From assembly GCF_000208745.1 (NCBI RefSeq), contig NC_030858.1, positions 6,808,188 through 6,872,187 of the forward strand: a DNA stretch of 64,000 nt, written 5' to 3'. Under the pieces are notes generated by a model. That model worked only from the letters and a program-made list of their open reading frames with translations, was not told where the DNA came from and searched no databases. This stretch comes from Theobroma cacao. Its lineage: Eukaryota; Streptophyta; Magnoliopsida; Malvales; Malvaceae. Shown here one piece after another: positions 44,732 to 58,442 of the stretch (its first letter is position 1; each line of letters starts with the position of its first letter). Both the position numbers and the translations under genes were made by a program.

Positions 44732-46779
44732 GTTGGGTTTCATAAGGAGAGTATATCTTGGGTTTTATTCCTTTCGGAAGAGAGAGGTGTAATTTTCTTA
44801 TTTGTTTGTTTAATTGTTTATTTATTTTATTATTATTTCTTTTTGGGGCTATTTTATTTTCAGGGCAGTTAAGAATGGGCACGTGGCGATGGTATTTTCT
44901 TTTTGGACTGTGGGTGTTTTCTTAGCGGCTCGAAGGCGTGGTCCAGGGGGACGTTTGTTTGGGTCGGAATTGCTGAGTCGAGTGAGCTGACAGTGACAGT
45001 GATTGTGATTGTGATTGTGATTGTGGCAAAGATATTTTAAGTTAACGTATTTGGTCAAATGACCAATGTTTGACTACTCAAATTCAATTTGATGTTTGCA
45101 CCAAATTTATTATTTATTCCTGCTTCCATCATTTCTTCACATTTGCGGGTAAAAATAGACGGCTTAAATTTAATTTTTTTCATATTTTAATTGTGTTAAT
45201 TTATGTATAATTCTCTAAACGTAATTTATTTGATTTCTCTACCTACTTGCAAAAATTATTAATTCAACATTTTATTCAATAATATGTATATGTATTTTTT
45301 TTAAAAGCAAAGTTAAGCTATGTTATTCAAATGATAAATAAATATATCAACATTATATGAATTGTTAATAAGTACTCACAATGTTATTATTTTATTAAGA
45401 AACTTAGTTTCAAAAATAAAATTTTAAAAAATTCATAAAATCAAAAAAATATGTTGATGTACAAAAAAGAAGAGATTTTATCTCACATTATTGAGTTATT
45501 TACTTTCATGTGGTTGCATCAAGCAATAACATTAAACAAAATAATCCAAAACCAAGACAATCTACAACACCAACATCTTTATTACTATGTTTAAGAAATC
45601 TCAAAAGGCTTCCTTGCTTGACACTTGGCTTACTACCATCTCTACTCTAGCAGGTTATTAGCAAGCTTCCCAAAGCAATGAAACATGCTTAGAATTCTTG
45701 GGAGTTTTACAGATCCAATCTTCATATTTTATGCTTAAATAGAAAACAAAACATTAATTTTTTTTTATTTTTTATTTAATTAGTTATGATTTTCAACATC
45801 TGTAACTATATTTAAAGGATGCTTGACACTTGGTAATGATATTGCCTAAAAGAGAAAATCAACTATAAAGCCCAAATTCAGCAATTAATTACTTTGTGAG
45901 AGATTCAATTATAGGTGAAATGACATTTATACTTATTTAACAAGGCCAATTGTTATATTAATCTCATTTCATAAATTTATTAAAATTCCCGACAACTAAG
46001 TAAATGAAAATCAATTAAATTTAAAATATTAGCTTGCTTACTTACATGTCAGTATTTTTATTCTGATAGCTATATAAAGGTAGACGAATCTCATAAAACT
46101 TTCAAACTGAGTGTTTTCAAATTTTTTTACTTCATTCAATAGCTAAAAAATATGTTTCCTCTTAAACACAGGTAAAATTTGACATTATAAGAATATCCTG
46201 TTTCAAGTCTAGTTTATCATCTAAAATTTATGAACATAAACAAGAGAAAAAAAGTTAAGAGAAAAATGAGTAGTGAAAAGACGTACTTTGTACAATTATA
46301 CTCTTTTGTTTCATCATTAATAAACAAGCACATAACTGATTATACAACTTCAGATCTTTAAATCAATTTGAATATGAAAAAAAAAACACTAACATGCATT
46401 TTAGATCACTAAATCAACTTGACTATGAAAAAAAAAAAACGCTTACATGCATGTGAACACCATGTTTAAGCTAATAAATAATCTTATATAAGCTTTTTAT
46501 AGTATATTGGATTTTTAAAATTATGCATAATCAAAAAGAGTTTGACTTAACACTTGGCAGGATTCTTGCTTTGACAAGTGATTATTGGGGCGTGAGCTTA
46601 AGGTTTAATGGGATGGGTTTGTGGTTGGGTTTTTGGGTATGAGCTTAAGGTCTGAGACTGAGTTTGGATTAGATTTTTTTTTTCTCATGATTGATATTAT
46701 AGATTTTTCTTTGACTTTTTATATGTGCGTATTTATCTTTATTCCATTACTTATTATTCCCATATCATTTTTCTGTGTT

Positions 46780-47280
46780 AAATGTAACTAATGTAAAAGG
46801 TATATATAAAGATAGGGTTTTTAGAGAGATTGAGTTACTATATATTCTATTTTTCAAATGTTAAATGTAACTAAGGTAAAATGTGTTATCTAAAGATAGG
46901 GTTTTGAAAGAGATTGGATTACTATATATTCTATTTTTGAGTGTTAAATGTAATTAATAAAAAATTTTGAGTATTAAATGTAATTAATGAAAAGTGATGC
47001 AGATCAACTAGTTAAAGATAAAATTTTAAAAGAGATTGAGTAGATGGGGTTTTCAAAGAGATTGAGTTACTATATATATTCTATTTTTCAAGTGTTACAT
47101 GTACCTAAGGTAAAGTGTGTTAGGGTTTTGAGAGAGATTGGGTTACTATACATTCTATTTTTGAGTGTTAAATATAATTAATGAAAAATTTTTAATGTTA
47201 AATGTAATTAACGAAAAGTGATGCAGATCAACTACTTAAAGATAAAATTTTAAAAGAGATTGAGTTACTACACATTTCAA
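46780..47280 (+). repeat. Degenerate tandem repeat
   Basis: Modules containing GATAGGGTTTT, AGAGATTGAGTTACTATATA and GTTAAATGTAATTAATGAAA recur about five times with a period near 85-110 bp and partial higher-order order (the GATGCAGATCAACTA module appears twice). Origin unknown. Confidence 0.75.
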
Positions 47281-50200
47281 TGTAAGTTTGAAGATTTTAT
47301 TTAAAGTTTTGTTTTTTTGTGAGATTATTTATAAGTGTGTTTTTGTATGAAAGCACCATCACAAATATCACAATAATAGCTATAATATCAATAATTATAT
47401 ATTTTATAAAATAATATTTATAATAATATAATTACTATTGCATATCTATTTTATAAAGTATTCTCACTTCAATTAAGAAAAAAAAAATTTATCGTTCCAA
47501 AAGTATCGCATGAACAGTAAATTAGTAAAAGATTAAAAAATCCTAAATATTGACTAAATTGTTCCATCTTATTTGAAAACTATTTTCCCATCAAAAGAAA
47601 GGACTGTTTTCTAACCCTCTCTTATCCAAAAGCTTCCACGTCGGAGACAGAGCCAAGAAAGTTGGCTAAGCCAAGCTTCAAAAGGCACAGCCACGAAGCC
47701 GGGCCGAAGTGGGGACCGTTGCACATTTACGACGCTCGGTATAATTCCAAAGCATTTGGAATATCCATATCTCTTTCACCTACAAAAACTTTATATGTAA
47801 AATTCAATATTAAATAAATAGTACTACTCTATAGATTACGAAATCAAATTATTCGTGGCCCTTTCACCGCCAGCCTGTCACCTCTCTTTCCTCCAATCTG
47901 GCACAGGGTTTGGGAAAAGTCAAAGAAAAGGGTAAAATTCGGAATTTAGCCATTGATATCAAGGTTAAAGGTGGAATTTCATTTCCACTGTTTGGTGTTT
48001 CTTTGTTTCCTTTCATTATTGTTGTTTTAATAATTTTTGTTAAGAGAAGATTCGGATCTGTGGCTTGGATATTCTTGGCTTATACTTGGAATCTTCCCTT
48101 AATAATTAATAATATATATATCCTGTCGACATCTCCCCGACTTCCCTCTCTAATCTTTAATATTATTATTATTATTATTATTATTATATGCCTTTCTCCA
48201 CCTTTGAATTAAGATCAAGGTCTCTTGCTATCTAAATTTATTGCTCTTTTTTTTTTCATTTTATTAATGAGTTTTCTTTGCTAAATTAATAAGTTTTAAG
48301 ATGAACTTTTATTAGTTATTACAAAATTAAAATGCACGGTCTTGAAATTTTTTTTTCAGAAAAAAGATGGGAAACTCTTATTATAAGCTTTCAAAGTTAG
48401 TTAAATTGCTTTAAGAAATAGTTTATTTATTTGATTTATTTATAAATTTGAAGAAATAATGTAAAATATTCCCATGTATAATATTCTAATTTCGAGTCTA
48501 TTTGATTCGTATACACAATCATTGGGAATAATAAAAGATGGTATCGAAAATACGTGTTAGTACAAAATTAAAATTTTAACTGTCAATTTTAAACGTTGAA
48601 TATGCTTTAAATGCGTGTGCGATGTCAATTTATAAATAAATAGTTTTCAAGTTAAAATATATACTTTTTGAAAAAAAAAAATTGAAGTAAACTTCAGGAT
48701 TCGAACTATTCATAAGTCCTAATAGTTTCACTCCATCTTAGAAAATTGAGTTCATTCAAGAATTTATAAGATGCAATTTTAGTTCTATATTAGTCGATTA
48801 CTCCGTTTTAAATTGATTATTCAAACTAATTTATACTTTTAAAAGAATGCAATAAAGAGTAAAGAGTAAATTAAAATTGTGTAATATTGGTGATAGAATT
48901 TTGAATTTTGTAAAGAATTTAAGAAAAGATATTATCCTATGCGTATATTTTCTACGAAGTTGTTGATCAAGTAGTATAAATGCTTAATGTTGAATACTTA
49001 GGTGAACTTGTTTATGAGCTATTTATATATTTTATAGTTAGGCGAAGAAAGAGCGTTTAGAGATCAAATTTGGCATGGAAGTTATATAGACGGCCCCTAC
49101 ATATCCAAATTAATCGAATTTGAAGATATTCTAACTTAATTATGCCCTTTGGCTCATGGTTTACGTGTAATATATATCACGCACATTTTAATATTCTACT
49201 CAACTTTTTTGTCCATACTCGACTCTGATTTCCCCCCCGCCCTCCCCCTTTTTATACTACTCTTTTCTGTCTGTTTTACCACCGGGTAGCTTCACTTTGA
49301 GTCAAGAATATAATAATAATAATAGCCGATATATTGTAAAATTAATCTATTCTTGTATCCAAAAGGAAATTCCATTTTTAAGTTACGTGATAAGAGTAAT
49401 TTTTTTTTTCGAAATACATCTCAAAAAAATTGTATTTCATTAAAAAATATGAAAGTACATAGATACCCTTAACATTTTATTTTTATTGTTACTTTAGTTT
49501 GGTTTTTACATAATTTCATTAACTAAGTTAATATCATGTGACTCATGACACTATACTCAATTAGAAGTTTTAATTATAGTAAATATAGACAATAAGGATT
49601 ACTTTTATTGAATATATATGATCTTATTTAAAAGCTAGGGACACCAATATATGGATGTCTACATCTTAATTATGCAATAAAAAGATTGTGTGTTAATTTC
49701 TCTTTCATACCAACTTTTCATTTTTTTAATAAATATATGTAAAAGAACAAATATTGATAATATTTTTTATATTATAAAAATGGACATCATTGTTCATTAT
49801 ATCTAAATTGTCATCTTAAATATTTATTATTAAACATATTAATAAAATTTATCCAATTTTTTTAAAAAATAATTAGATGAAAATTTTTTCATTAAATGGA
49901 TTTTTCAATAAATAAAAAAGAATTAAAATTTACATTGAAATGCTTTATTTTGGGAATTTTAATTAATTTTACATTAATGGGAAAAGTAATAAACTCTATG
50001 TTAACTGTGATATTTTTTGCACATTGGACAAACTTTACATGTTAATGAAAATTAGGGATGACAATGGGTATCTTTTAATAGGGTGTAAGGTATGGGTACT
50101 CTATATTCAGGTTTGGAATGAGTTCTGATAGCAAGTTTAATGAAAATTTTGGATAATATGCACTGTATTAGTTTCAGTTATTTGTGCAAATGTAACTCTA

Positions 50201-52379
50201 TATTAAAGATATTATTATTATTATAAAAATAGATTAAAAAAGCAATGTAACTTTATGTTCCACATATAATTATTATTTAATATTAATATAAAAAGACAAA
50301 TTGTCAAGGAAGAAATGAGGTGTACGTTGAGTTTTCAAATAAGGACTTTTCCCTACCTATCAAACATGTTATTTGGATTAAAAACATATAATCGTGAGAT
50401 TAATTTATAGAATGGAGAAAGTGATTGCTAGATTTCTAAAGATTATCTTATACAAGGACACATATAAGTAATTTGTTGCAAGTTCAAGTTTGATAAGTTT
50501 GTCCTCACACATGACATGCGTAATTAAGTAAAAAATTAATAATTTTTTTAAAGGAGAATTTGAATTTTTAGATATTGATCTTTCATCAGAATGACATTAT
50601 GGCATACGAGTTGTTGCATATTAACTTCTGTTTATCTGTCAATGGGAATATCCTCTAGGTAAGGAAAACGGCATACCTATATATATATATATCTCATAAT
50701 GGAAGATCTTATCCCAAAAAGAAATTATTTATAGAACTACCAAACATGTGAACTTGTTTTTGGTAAGACAGAGACGAAGAAATTGAGGAAATAACAAAAA
50801 TGCAGCATATTCCGTTTTGGGTTCCTTTCTGCTTACAACCAAGAGCTTTTTCCCTGTTCAAGAACTCGCCATCCATCCTTTTCACAATCTTAATTCGTCT
50901 TAACCACAAAGTTATAACATATTAATCGCCAATTAATTTCTATGATCTCTTTCACGCACGAATACGCTGCTTTGGCTGATGGATTCCTCAATCAAATTCA
51001 AAACTTATATAACTTAGGACAATGAAATCAGTTTTTGTTTTGTTAGATATGATATGGGGCTAATGCTTTCGCAATGTCGGTGCAATGCTAAGCATATACC
51101 TTAAAAGAATGTTAAATTGACAAATCCGTGGTGTTTCAAGAATTTGTTTCCATTCTCTGCTTTGGTGGCATGCGAATCTGGGTCACCTGATGACAAATCA
51201 TTTATAGTTAAAGCAATATCAAACTCGAGAAAAGAAGAAGCATATGCTTTAGCCTTTACCTACAGATAATATTATTTGATCAGTAGATGTGGATGGTTTT
51301 GATTGTTTGGACTTTTGGAAGAGGAGAAATTATGTCTTTGATTTTTGCTTGGACAAGCGTGAATATGCATATGCCTTGTCCAAATGCAAAAACCTAGAAA
51401 ATACATCTTTCATTGGGAGGGAGGGATTACAATATTGGTGTTTTACCTATAATATATGAACAAAGAACTCCCTCATTTTCTAAAACAATACTCCCATCTC
51501 TTTTAAGAAGAAACAATTTTGAGTTTAAATTCTTCAAAAGAAAAGTTCTTGTTAGGATTATTGCTCAAGTTGTTTACATGCATAGAAGGGTTACAGATGA
51601 TCTTGTTTGGTTGGTCACTGGGCAGGGGCTTGGGCCAATCAATTAAGTTGAGAGAGTGAGGCATGCATCATTGGGTTAGATATCAACAGACACAAACAAG
51701 GCTCTTGCGATCATATATCGGGGGGTTCAATACTAAGCTAAAGTCCATTGGAATAAATAAAGAGAAATAGGCAGGATCGGAGTCCATGCGCTAGCCTAGC
51801 CCATTGTTTGTCAATTAAAGAAGGGCATATTCAACTTGCTAACGTTGCTCTCAATTACCCTTGAAATAAACAAAAGGTTTATATAAACAATATAGGCATC
51901 CTACATTTTCTTAAACAAAATTTAGGACGAGCAAAGCTTCGGATTTTGATGCAAATGACATGTATTAATTTTACCATTTGTTAAAATTCCTCACTCTGGC
52001 ATAACCTTTTTAGATACTTGAGTTATTATATTTCCAATTATGTTGCCAAATACATTTGTTGTATATTAAAGATATCAATTTTAAAATTATAAGATTTTAG
52101 TTATTAAGTTATATTCTATAAATTTAGTTGAGTATAAATAAAATATATAAATATCTAAGGAGAGTATGTTTTATCATTAAACTAAAAAATATACGTATTA
52201 TTTTTCTATTACACATTTTCAGGAAATACCTCGTCAAAATATCAAAATAATCAATTAAACGTACAAAATAAATAAATAAAAACTGAACATGCACAATTTT
52301 TTTTTTAAAAAAAATAGCACAAATAGGTCTCATAAAGAGAGTGGAGAAAATTGCTGAAAAAAAAAATTGAAAAACTCGA

Positions 52380-52426
52380 CACGTGTGCTGGACGCTCTGC
52401 ACGTGTGCGTGGGATTGACCCACGTG
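52380..52426. promoter_or_regulatory. Cluster of three G-boxes (CACGTG)
   Basis: CACGTG at 52380-52385, 52400-52405 and 52421-52426, spaced 20-21 bp apart, about two helical turns. No recognisable gene starts nearby, so the target is unknown; it may belong to a transposon promoter. Confidence 0.55.
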
Positions 52427-55400
52427 CATTGTTCATCTTCATTTTTCCCAGCTCGTGAACAGTTTGATCCGCCGTTAGAGCCCCGATTTAAGCTCTGAAA
52501 TGCTTTTGGCCTATATTAACAGCATATAATCAATCCCAAACGATTTTGGCCATTTTACTTTATGTTAATTCAAATCAAAACACATAAATTGAGTAGATTT
52601 CAAGCCTAATTTAAAGGCAAACACGTGAGTTATGAACCTTAGAATTGCAACACCTAATTTGATGAAGTTGTTGGGTTTAAACTAGTTTTTTTTTTTTGTC
52701 TCAATAACAACCTTTAGTCATCAAGAAATATAACTTTAAGGTAATTTTACAAAAATTACATAAATTCATAATGTTCCTAATTTCAAATTCTTAAAACCTA
52801 TGACTCTTAGAAAACCCAAGTTTTTAAACACTTTCAACCAATTGCACCTACATAATTTAACCAAGCTACTATATTATTGGTAGTATATCATCAATTAAGC
52901 ATGTTTAAAATTCAAATTGCACTATACATAAAGGTTTACGAATTTCAATGATATAATTACACAAATTCGAAAATCACACAAAACCTTCCACGTAGTTACG
53001 ATTAATTCATGTAATCAGCATATATTAGTAGTTAATTAGTATAATAGTGATTTACTCCCTCTCCAAAGCCATCTATTCGTGTTTTGCATATAAAATTAGA
53101 GATTGAAGTTAGAGTTTTTAAGGTTTTTAGTCCAAATTAGGGTAACCTTGATATCTATTGATAATATTGTGTATAATAAATTATACTTAATTTAAAATCC
53201 ACCATAGTAGACATTTAGAACACATAAAATGTACTTAATTTTTGATACATGACTTTGGTACGGAAAAAAACAAGCACCAAAATAATTGTCGGTACTCACT
53301 ACATTAGAATCTTATCTTTTTTTACAACTCTTTAATGAGTGAGAAATTAAGCGTGCAAAGCAAGAAATAAGACTTAACCTTTTTCTGATATAGTGAATTA
53401 ATCTCATCCATTATAAGATTTAAGGTTTTCTTACTCAAGGTTATTCCATTAAATGACATAATAGGGCTTAACCAACTCTATTAGATTGCATTTTGAATTA
53501 TAATATTATCTCATTATCTAGACTTAATTATTTTGAATTTAATTTTTATAAAATATAAAAATTAAATAATATAAGTTTATACTTTAATTATTTGGAAAAT
53601 CTAAAAGCAAATAGCTATAAATGATATTAAGTGAAGAATATATAAATTAAGTAGCCAATAGTAATTGTACTGAATTTTACGACATATTATCTTTTCCTTT
53701 CCTTTTCGTTATTTACTTTTGCTTTTTGTCACGTATACATGGGCACACTCAAAGACTCTGTTATAGCAAATATGAGAAGTTTGTTTCTTCTAAAGACTCT
53801 GTTATAGCAAGTTGTTAAAAATGGTACGAAAATGTTGTCATACTAATAATAATAATAATTATTATTATTATATTGAATTTTAATTTTGAAACCTAGAGAG
53901 TGTAAGAAGCATTCTTGGTAAGTGTCGCTTTTGTTTAGATTGGACATGTATTAGTATAAAGGGATCAGTTGTTATGAGAGATCGGGGACCCTTTCTTTGC
54001 TGCCTTAGCACATAATTGGAGTGTCAAATCAAGGTACAAGAGTTGGGTGTTAGGCCTGGGACCATTTGCAAAAGCTCTTACACCGACAGCTTACTACATA
54101 TCCAACAAAGAAAGACAACATTCAAGACCAACCAACCACCTTGTCTGGACCTCAAATTTTCACGTTTATTACAAACTGGTTTTCTCGCAAATCAAACCAT
54201 TTTTGGCTTCATTTTCTTCTTCTTCATGCTATCAGCGAACCTAGATTGCTTTACTGATACATTGGGATTGACGACATCAATTAAGAGATACTTTTTTCTT
54301 TCTTTCTGAGTTTCATTTTCTTTTTTTTTTTATTTAAATCTAATAATCTTTTGAGAATATATATATATATATATGTATCATTTTTTTCTAGGTCCTGGTA
54401 CGTAGGAGCTACCTATATACCAAAATTTTCTGTGTTAAAATACCTAAATCTAATTTCAAGTGGATATTGATATGTAATGATGAATAATGGTTGCAATGCA
54501 ATTGTCAAGGAAGCATTCCTGATGTGATATAGCATTAATGAACTTGATGTGAAGCTTTTCTTCACAGAAAATATGGATGCAAGTATATTAATCCTACATA
54601 ACTAAGGTTTCTACTCACAACACTAAATAATAATAATAAAAAATAAATAATATGAGATGTAAGATTATTATGAAATGCAAAAAAAAAAAAAAAAAAAACC
54701 AATCCTTTCATGTAATCCACAAGATAGTAGAATTTTATATGCACACACAAAAAAAAAAGGGATGGGTTCATGAATGCAATAATCATATGTTTCATTTTCG
54801 TATATACCTGCACATGAAAATTCTTATTTCGGCCCTTTGGGTCAAAATGTCATGACCTGAAACAGCATATACTATTTTTTTAAAAAAATTCTGAAATTGT
54901 ATATACTTGATTTGCTTTCTTATAATGTATTTCAGTTTATAGTTGATGTGCCAATACTCCTAACTTTTAATTAGAGGCATTGGTAATGAAGTTTAGATGT
55001 CGTAATTTTGATATTACCTATCAAACCCATTGCTTTCTTTTAATCACATTCATTAGTCCGTCGGAAAACCCTCTGTTACATTAATTGATGTTAATCAAAC
55101 CTTGGACCTAGACATGATTAGACATCAACTTTAATGAACAAAGTACAATGCTAGGAACCTGGAATTATGGCTTAATTTGGCTGGTTTGTGGTTAAATATC
55201 AATCACATCTTTTCCTTTGAAAATTGTGTTAAGGGAAAATGATATATATCAGGAAAAATATAGATTTGTTTCCATATAATCCTTCATTATCTAATCTGAA
55301 TTCATTATCATGAAGAAAATATAGATATAGTCTTATTAATGCTATTTCTTTTAGTTTAATTAAGGTTTTTTTTTTAATTGAGAGAATGAGACTTTGACTT

Positions 55401-57668
55401 TTATTTTTTTAAGTAAAAAATCATGTACTAACCAATAAATGAAATGATTGGATCTTTTTTTAATTTTAATTAAATTGTACGTTTATTCAGTCTATTTTTG
55501 ATCTTTCAATTTTATTGATAATAGAGGTTTACACCTGAGGCTAAGGTAGTTATCAACTTAATTATTGCCTTCCTTAAGCTTATAAATTGATGTGTGATCT
55601 AGAAAGGGAAGAAAAAGACTATCATCAACTTAAAAAAAAAAAGTTGAAGGAATCAGTTTTATTGAGATCATATCCTCAACATTAGACTTATCAGTTGGTA
55701 TAATATTTCTCTACTCAAAAAATTTGATTGGAATCTTTTCATCACAATATAAAAAGGAAAAATCAAATTCGGATGTTAGGACACAAGGCCTTTTCTTTAA
55801 GGACAAATAATCAAATATTTTCTTCATTGAGAGGATTAAATACTCATTCATATCTCAAATGAAACGATTGAGTGATTCTATCAAGTTCTATGGGTTAGAA
55901 ACAAAATAGTTTTGCTCCTGCTTACTTATTGTCAACTTTTTTGGTGTGACCCCTTTCCTTTCCTATTGCTACAACTCTTGGAAAGGCATATTATCATGTA
56001 TCTTGTTTCTTTATTCCTTTCGTCTAACACAATACTCGAGAATACTAAAGAAAAGATTTTCCAATCTTGTTCTCTTTCATGTCTACTTTCTGCTTACTCA
56101 ATTGCAATGTTGCCTCAACTTTCACTAGAGCCACCTTCTTTACAACATCCATACATGTTTCTAGATCCTTATTAGTCTCTTGCATTAGTCAAAATAATAA
56201 TAATGACTTGCCTCTTAGCTTGGCTCAGGTCATATACGTCATCAAAGTTATGTAAGTAATAATAAGATTATTCAAGTTTTTTTTTTGTTTTGAGAAGCAG
56301 GTAATGTGTGGTTATATTCCATGAAAAAGAAGGGATGAATTATCCCATAACAACCAAGTCAAAAAACCGCAGCAACACCAAAAAACGACCTGCGGTGGAA
56401 GAACCATACGGGTAGACCTACAGACGACATATATCTTACCCTGAAGATAAACAAAAGAGACCTTACAAAGAGCCTATACATCATTCCTATACAGGTGAGA
56501 AACCTGTACAAGAAAATACCCCAGCAGCACTCAGGAGGCAACGGCCTTCAACGACTTCAAAAAGGACCTTGGCATGTCAGCAGCCTCAACAAGGCCTCAA
56601 GATTTAAGGTTTTCTTAATAGTAAAAAAAAAAAGAATTATTCTCTGTTAATGTGTAGCAAAAATCCGAACAAGTAATTAATTTCTGTAAGAATATATATA
56701 TATATATAAAATCAACCAGCTTGGAGCAATATACAGCTCCCTAGAAAGAAAAAGGCGAGAAAGGAAAGATCAGCCGATTAGCCATCCGGTGAAGCATGCA
56801 TGTCTTGATCTCCTCTAGTCACGAGGAACTGAAGGAAAAGGGTAATGGGGGACTAACCTAACAAGAGGAAATATCCCCTCCCATAAAGCCCCCAACAATT
56901 TGCCAGGTTGTGCCTCATGGGGAGCCCTAGTGGCAAATTATTTAATCTACCCTTTTAACTTTAATCCCACGGTGGAAGCAATGAATGTATAGAAACAGCA
57001 CATATAGGTTGTCGGGAGTTGGATGCAGACCTCTGAAATGAAGTACTTTTATCATCTAAAAACTAACAAGACGTCTATACATGGATATATAGTATATATT
57101 TCATGGTGAGAACTGAGAATTACATACCCATTTTGGCATTTTCCATAATTCCATCTTCCTCAGTCAGATGTAATTAATGATCAATCTAGCTAGCTAGCCA
57201 TGGAATAATTCCATATGCATGCCGTAAAATGGACTTGAGAGATTAACAAGGAAGAAGAAGAAAAAAATAATTCCATACTGTTTGGATCAGTCGTTGCTTC
57301 AAAAAAAAGAAGAAAAAAAAATGCAACACCAAAATTAACTGATAGTATATATAAAATGATAAACTACAAAAATAATCCATATTTATGAGAAATTATAATC
57401 ACTTGATTCTTTCTCACGAAACAACAATAATTGCTTGTAATTATTCTAGACACCTTCTATAGCTGTAACTATAATTATGATACGTCATAGAATTCAAATG
57501 CTTAATATAAAGTATCCTTCCCCTTTCTGCACATATATACACATATACACAGATAATATATGTGTATGTATATGTATATATATATATTCACCAATGAATG
57601 GACATGATATATATAATCCTATACAACACACATGACTTTTCAAATCACACAGCACAAGAAATTAAAGA

Positions 57669-58442
57669 TTACAGGAACAAGTTACCCTCCCCTTCTTGCA
57701 CACCAATGGAAGAACAGTTCCTATGAAGCAGCTCCTCTATCATTTGCAGTGCAAGTCTCTCCTCTTCATCCATCTCCCCTCTCAGTTCAGGCCCTGCTAA
57801 CCCTGGGGACTTGGAAGGCAATGTATTGGCAGACATTTCAGCATTTCCTTTTTCAAGTTGGACAGTCATGACCCAATTGGCATCTGAGCTCTCTCCTGCC
57901 CGCTTTTGCCACACTCCTATATGAGAATTCTCAGTGTCAAGCCTCAGACAAGTCATAGAAGGAGAAGGTGCCTTGCTACATTTTCTAAGCTTGGCATGGA
58001 GGAGTTCAGATAACTCATTTGGAGGAGATGAATGGGAATTTTCAGTGCCTGCTTTTGGGTCCCCACTTGGTGTTTGTGAGATGGGGAAGTTCGTTTTCGC
58101 ATTCCTGCCACTCATTAAGATGGCTGCTTGATCATAAGCTCGAGCTGCCTCTTCAGCTGTTTCAAATGTACCTAGCCACACCCTCCTCTTTCTGCAACAA
58201 AAATACATCAAAGTTAAAGAGAATAAAAAAGATTCAATACGAGAATTTTGAACATTTAATTGTATGTTTTTGCCACTGCTGTTTCTTCTTTCCAATAATC
58301 TTCCCCAACCAAAAAGGAAAAAAAAAAACAAAACTCAGAAAAGCTTGTAGGTTTTGACTTACAGTAATGGGTGGCGAATTTCAGATACCCAGGAGCCCCA
58401 GTGTCGCTGCCTGACACCTCTAAACTTCTTTGATTGCACCAT
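57669..58442 (-). CDS. SHN1: AP2/ERF transcription factor of the SHINE/WIN1 clade
   Basis: Two exons, 58442-58363 and 58191-57669, total 200 residues, close to the ~199 of Arabidopsis WIN1/SHN1. The single AP2 domain starts almost at once: [20 protein letters not shown], then [20 protein letters not shown] and [20 protein letters not shown], split by the intron after HPL as is typical of this clade. The clade's middle motif is [18 protein letters not shown] followed by [10 protein letters not shown], and the C-terminal motif is [23 protein letters not shown] proteins activate cutin and wax synthesis in the epidermis. Compared with Arabidopsis, about 15 residues ([13 protein letters not shown]) extend past the C-terminal motif. 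No defect seen. Confidence 0.93.

Larger units (their letters stand above)
44909..57668. other. Long gene-poor spacer (about 12.8 kb)
   Basis: Mostly AT-rich sequence without a recognisable exon on either strand. Short ORFs here (for example 47910-48212, 50709-50909, 52124-52429, 54016-54309, 55912-56175) show no known family and no conserved motif. Local features are the tandem repeat at 46,780-47,280, a less AT-rich block at about 47,610-47,960, the G-box cluster at 52380-52426, AT and AAT microsatellites, and a less AT-rich block at about 56,290-56,620 without coding signal. Confidence 0.55.

Noticed and set aside
47755..47766. A further GAATATCC (P1BS match)
   Set aside because: More than 3 kb from the SPX start and isolated; an 8-bp motif with two free bases is expected by chance in this much AT-rich sequence.
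47910..48212. 100-codon open stretch with a hydrophobic middle
   Set aside because: It lacks an ATG start, ends in an ATT microsatellite read as poly-Ile, and has no known family.
54016..54309. 97-codon ORF in the gene-poor spacer
   Set aside because: Overlapping open frames of similar size, no motif and no splice context.
56920..56965. Short hairpin (AATTTGCCA / TGGCAAATT) considered as a microRNA precursor
   Set aside because: Only nine base pairs form before pairing fails and no known plant microRNA sequence is present.
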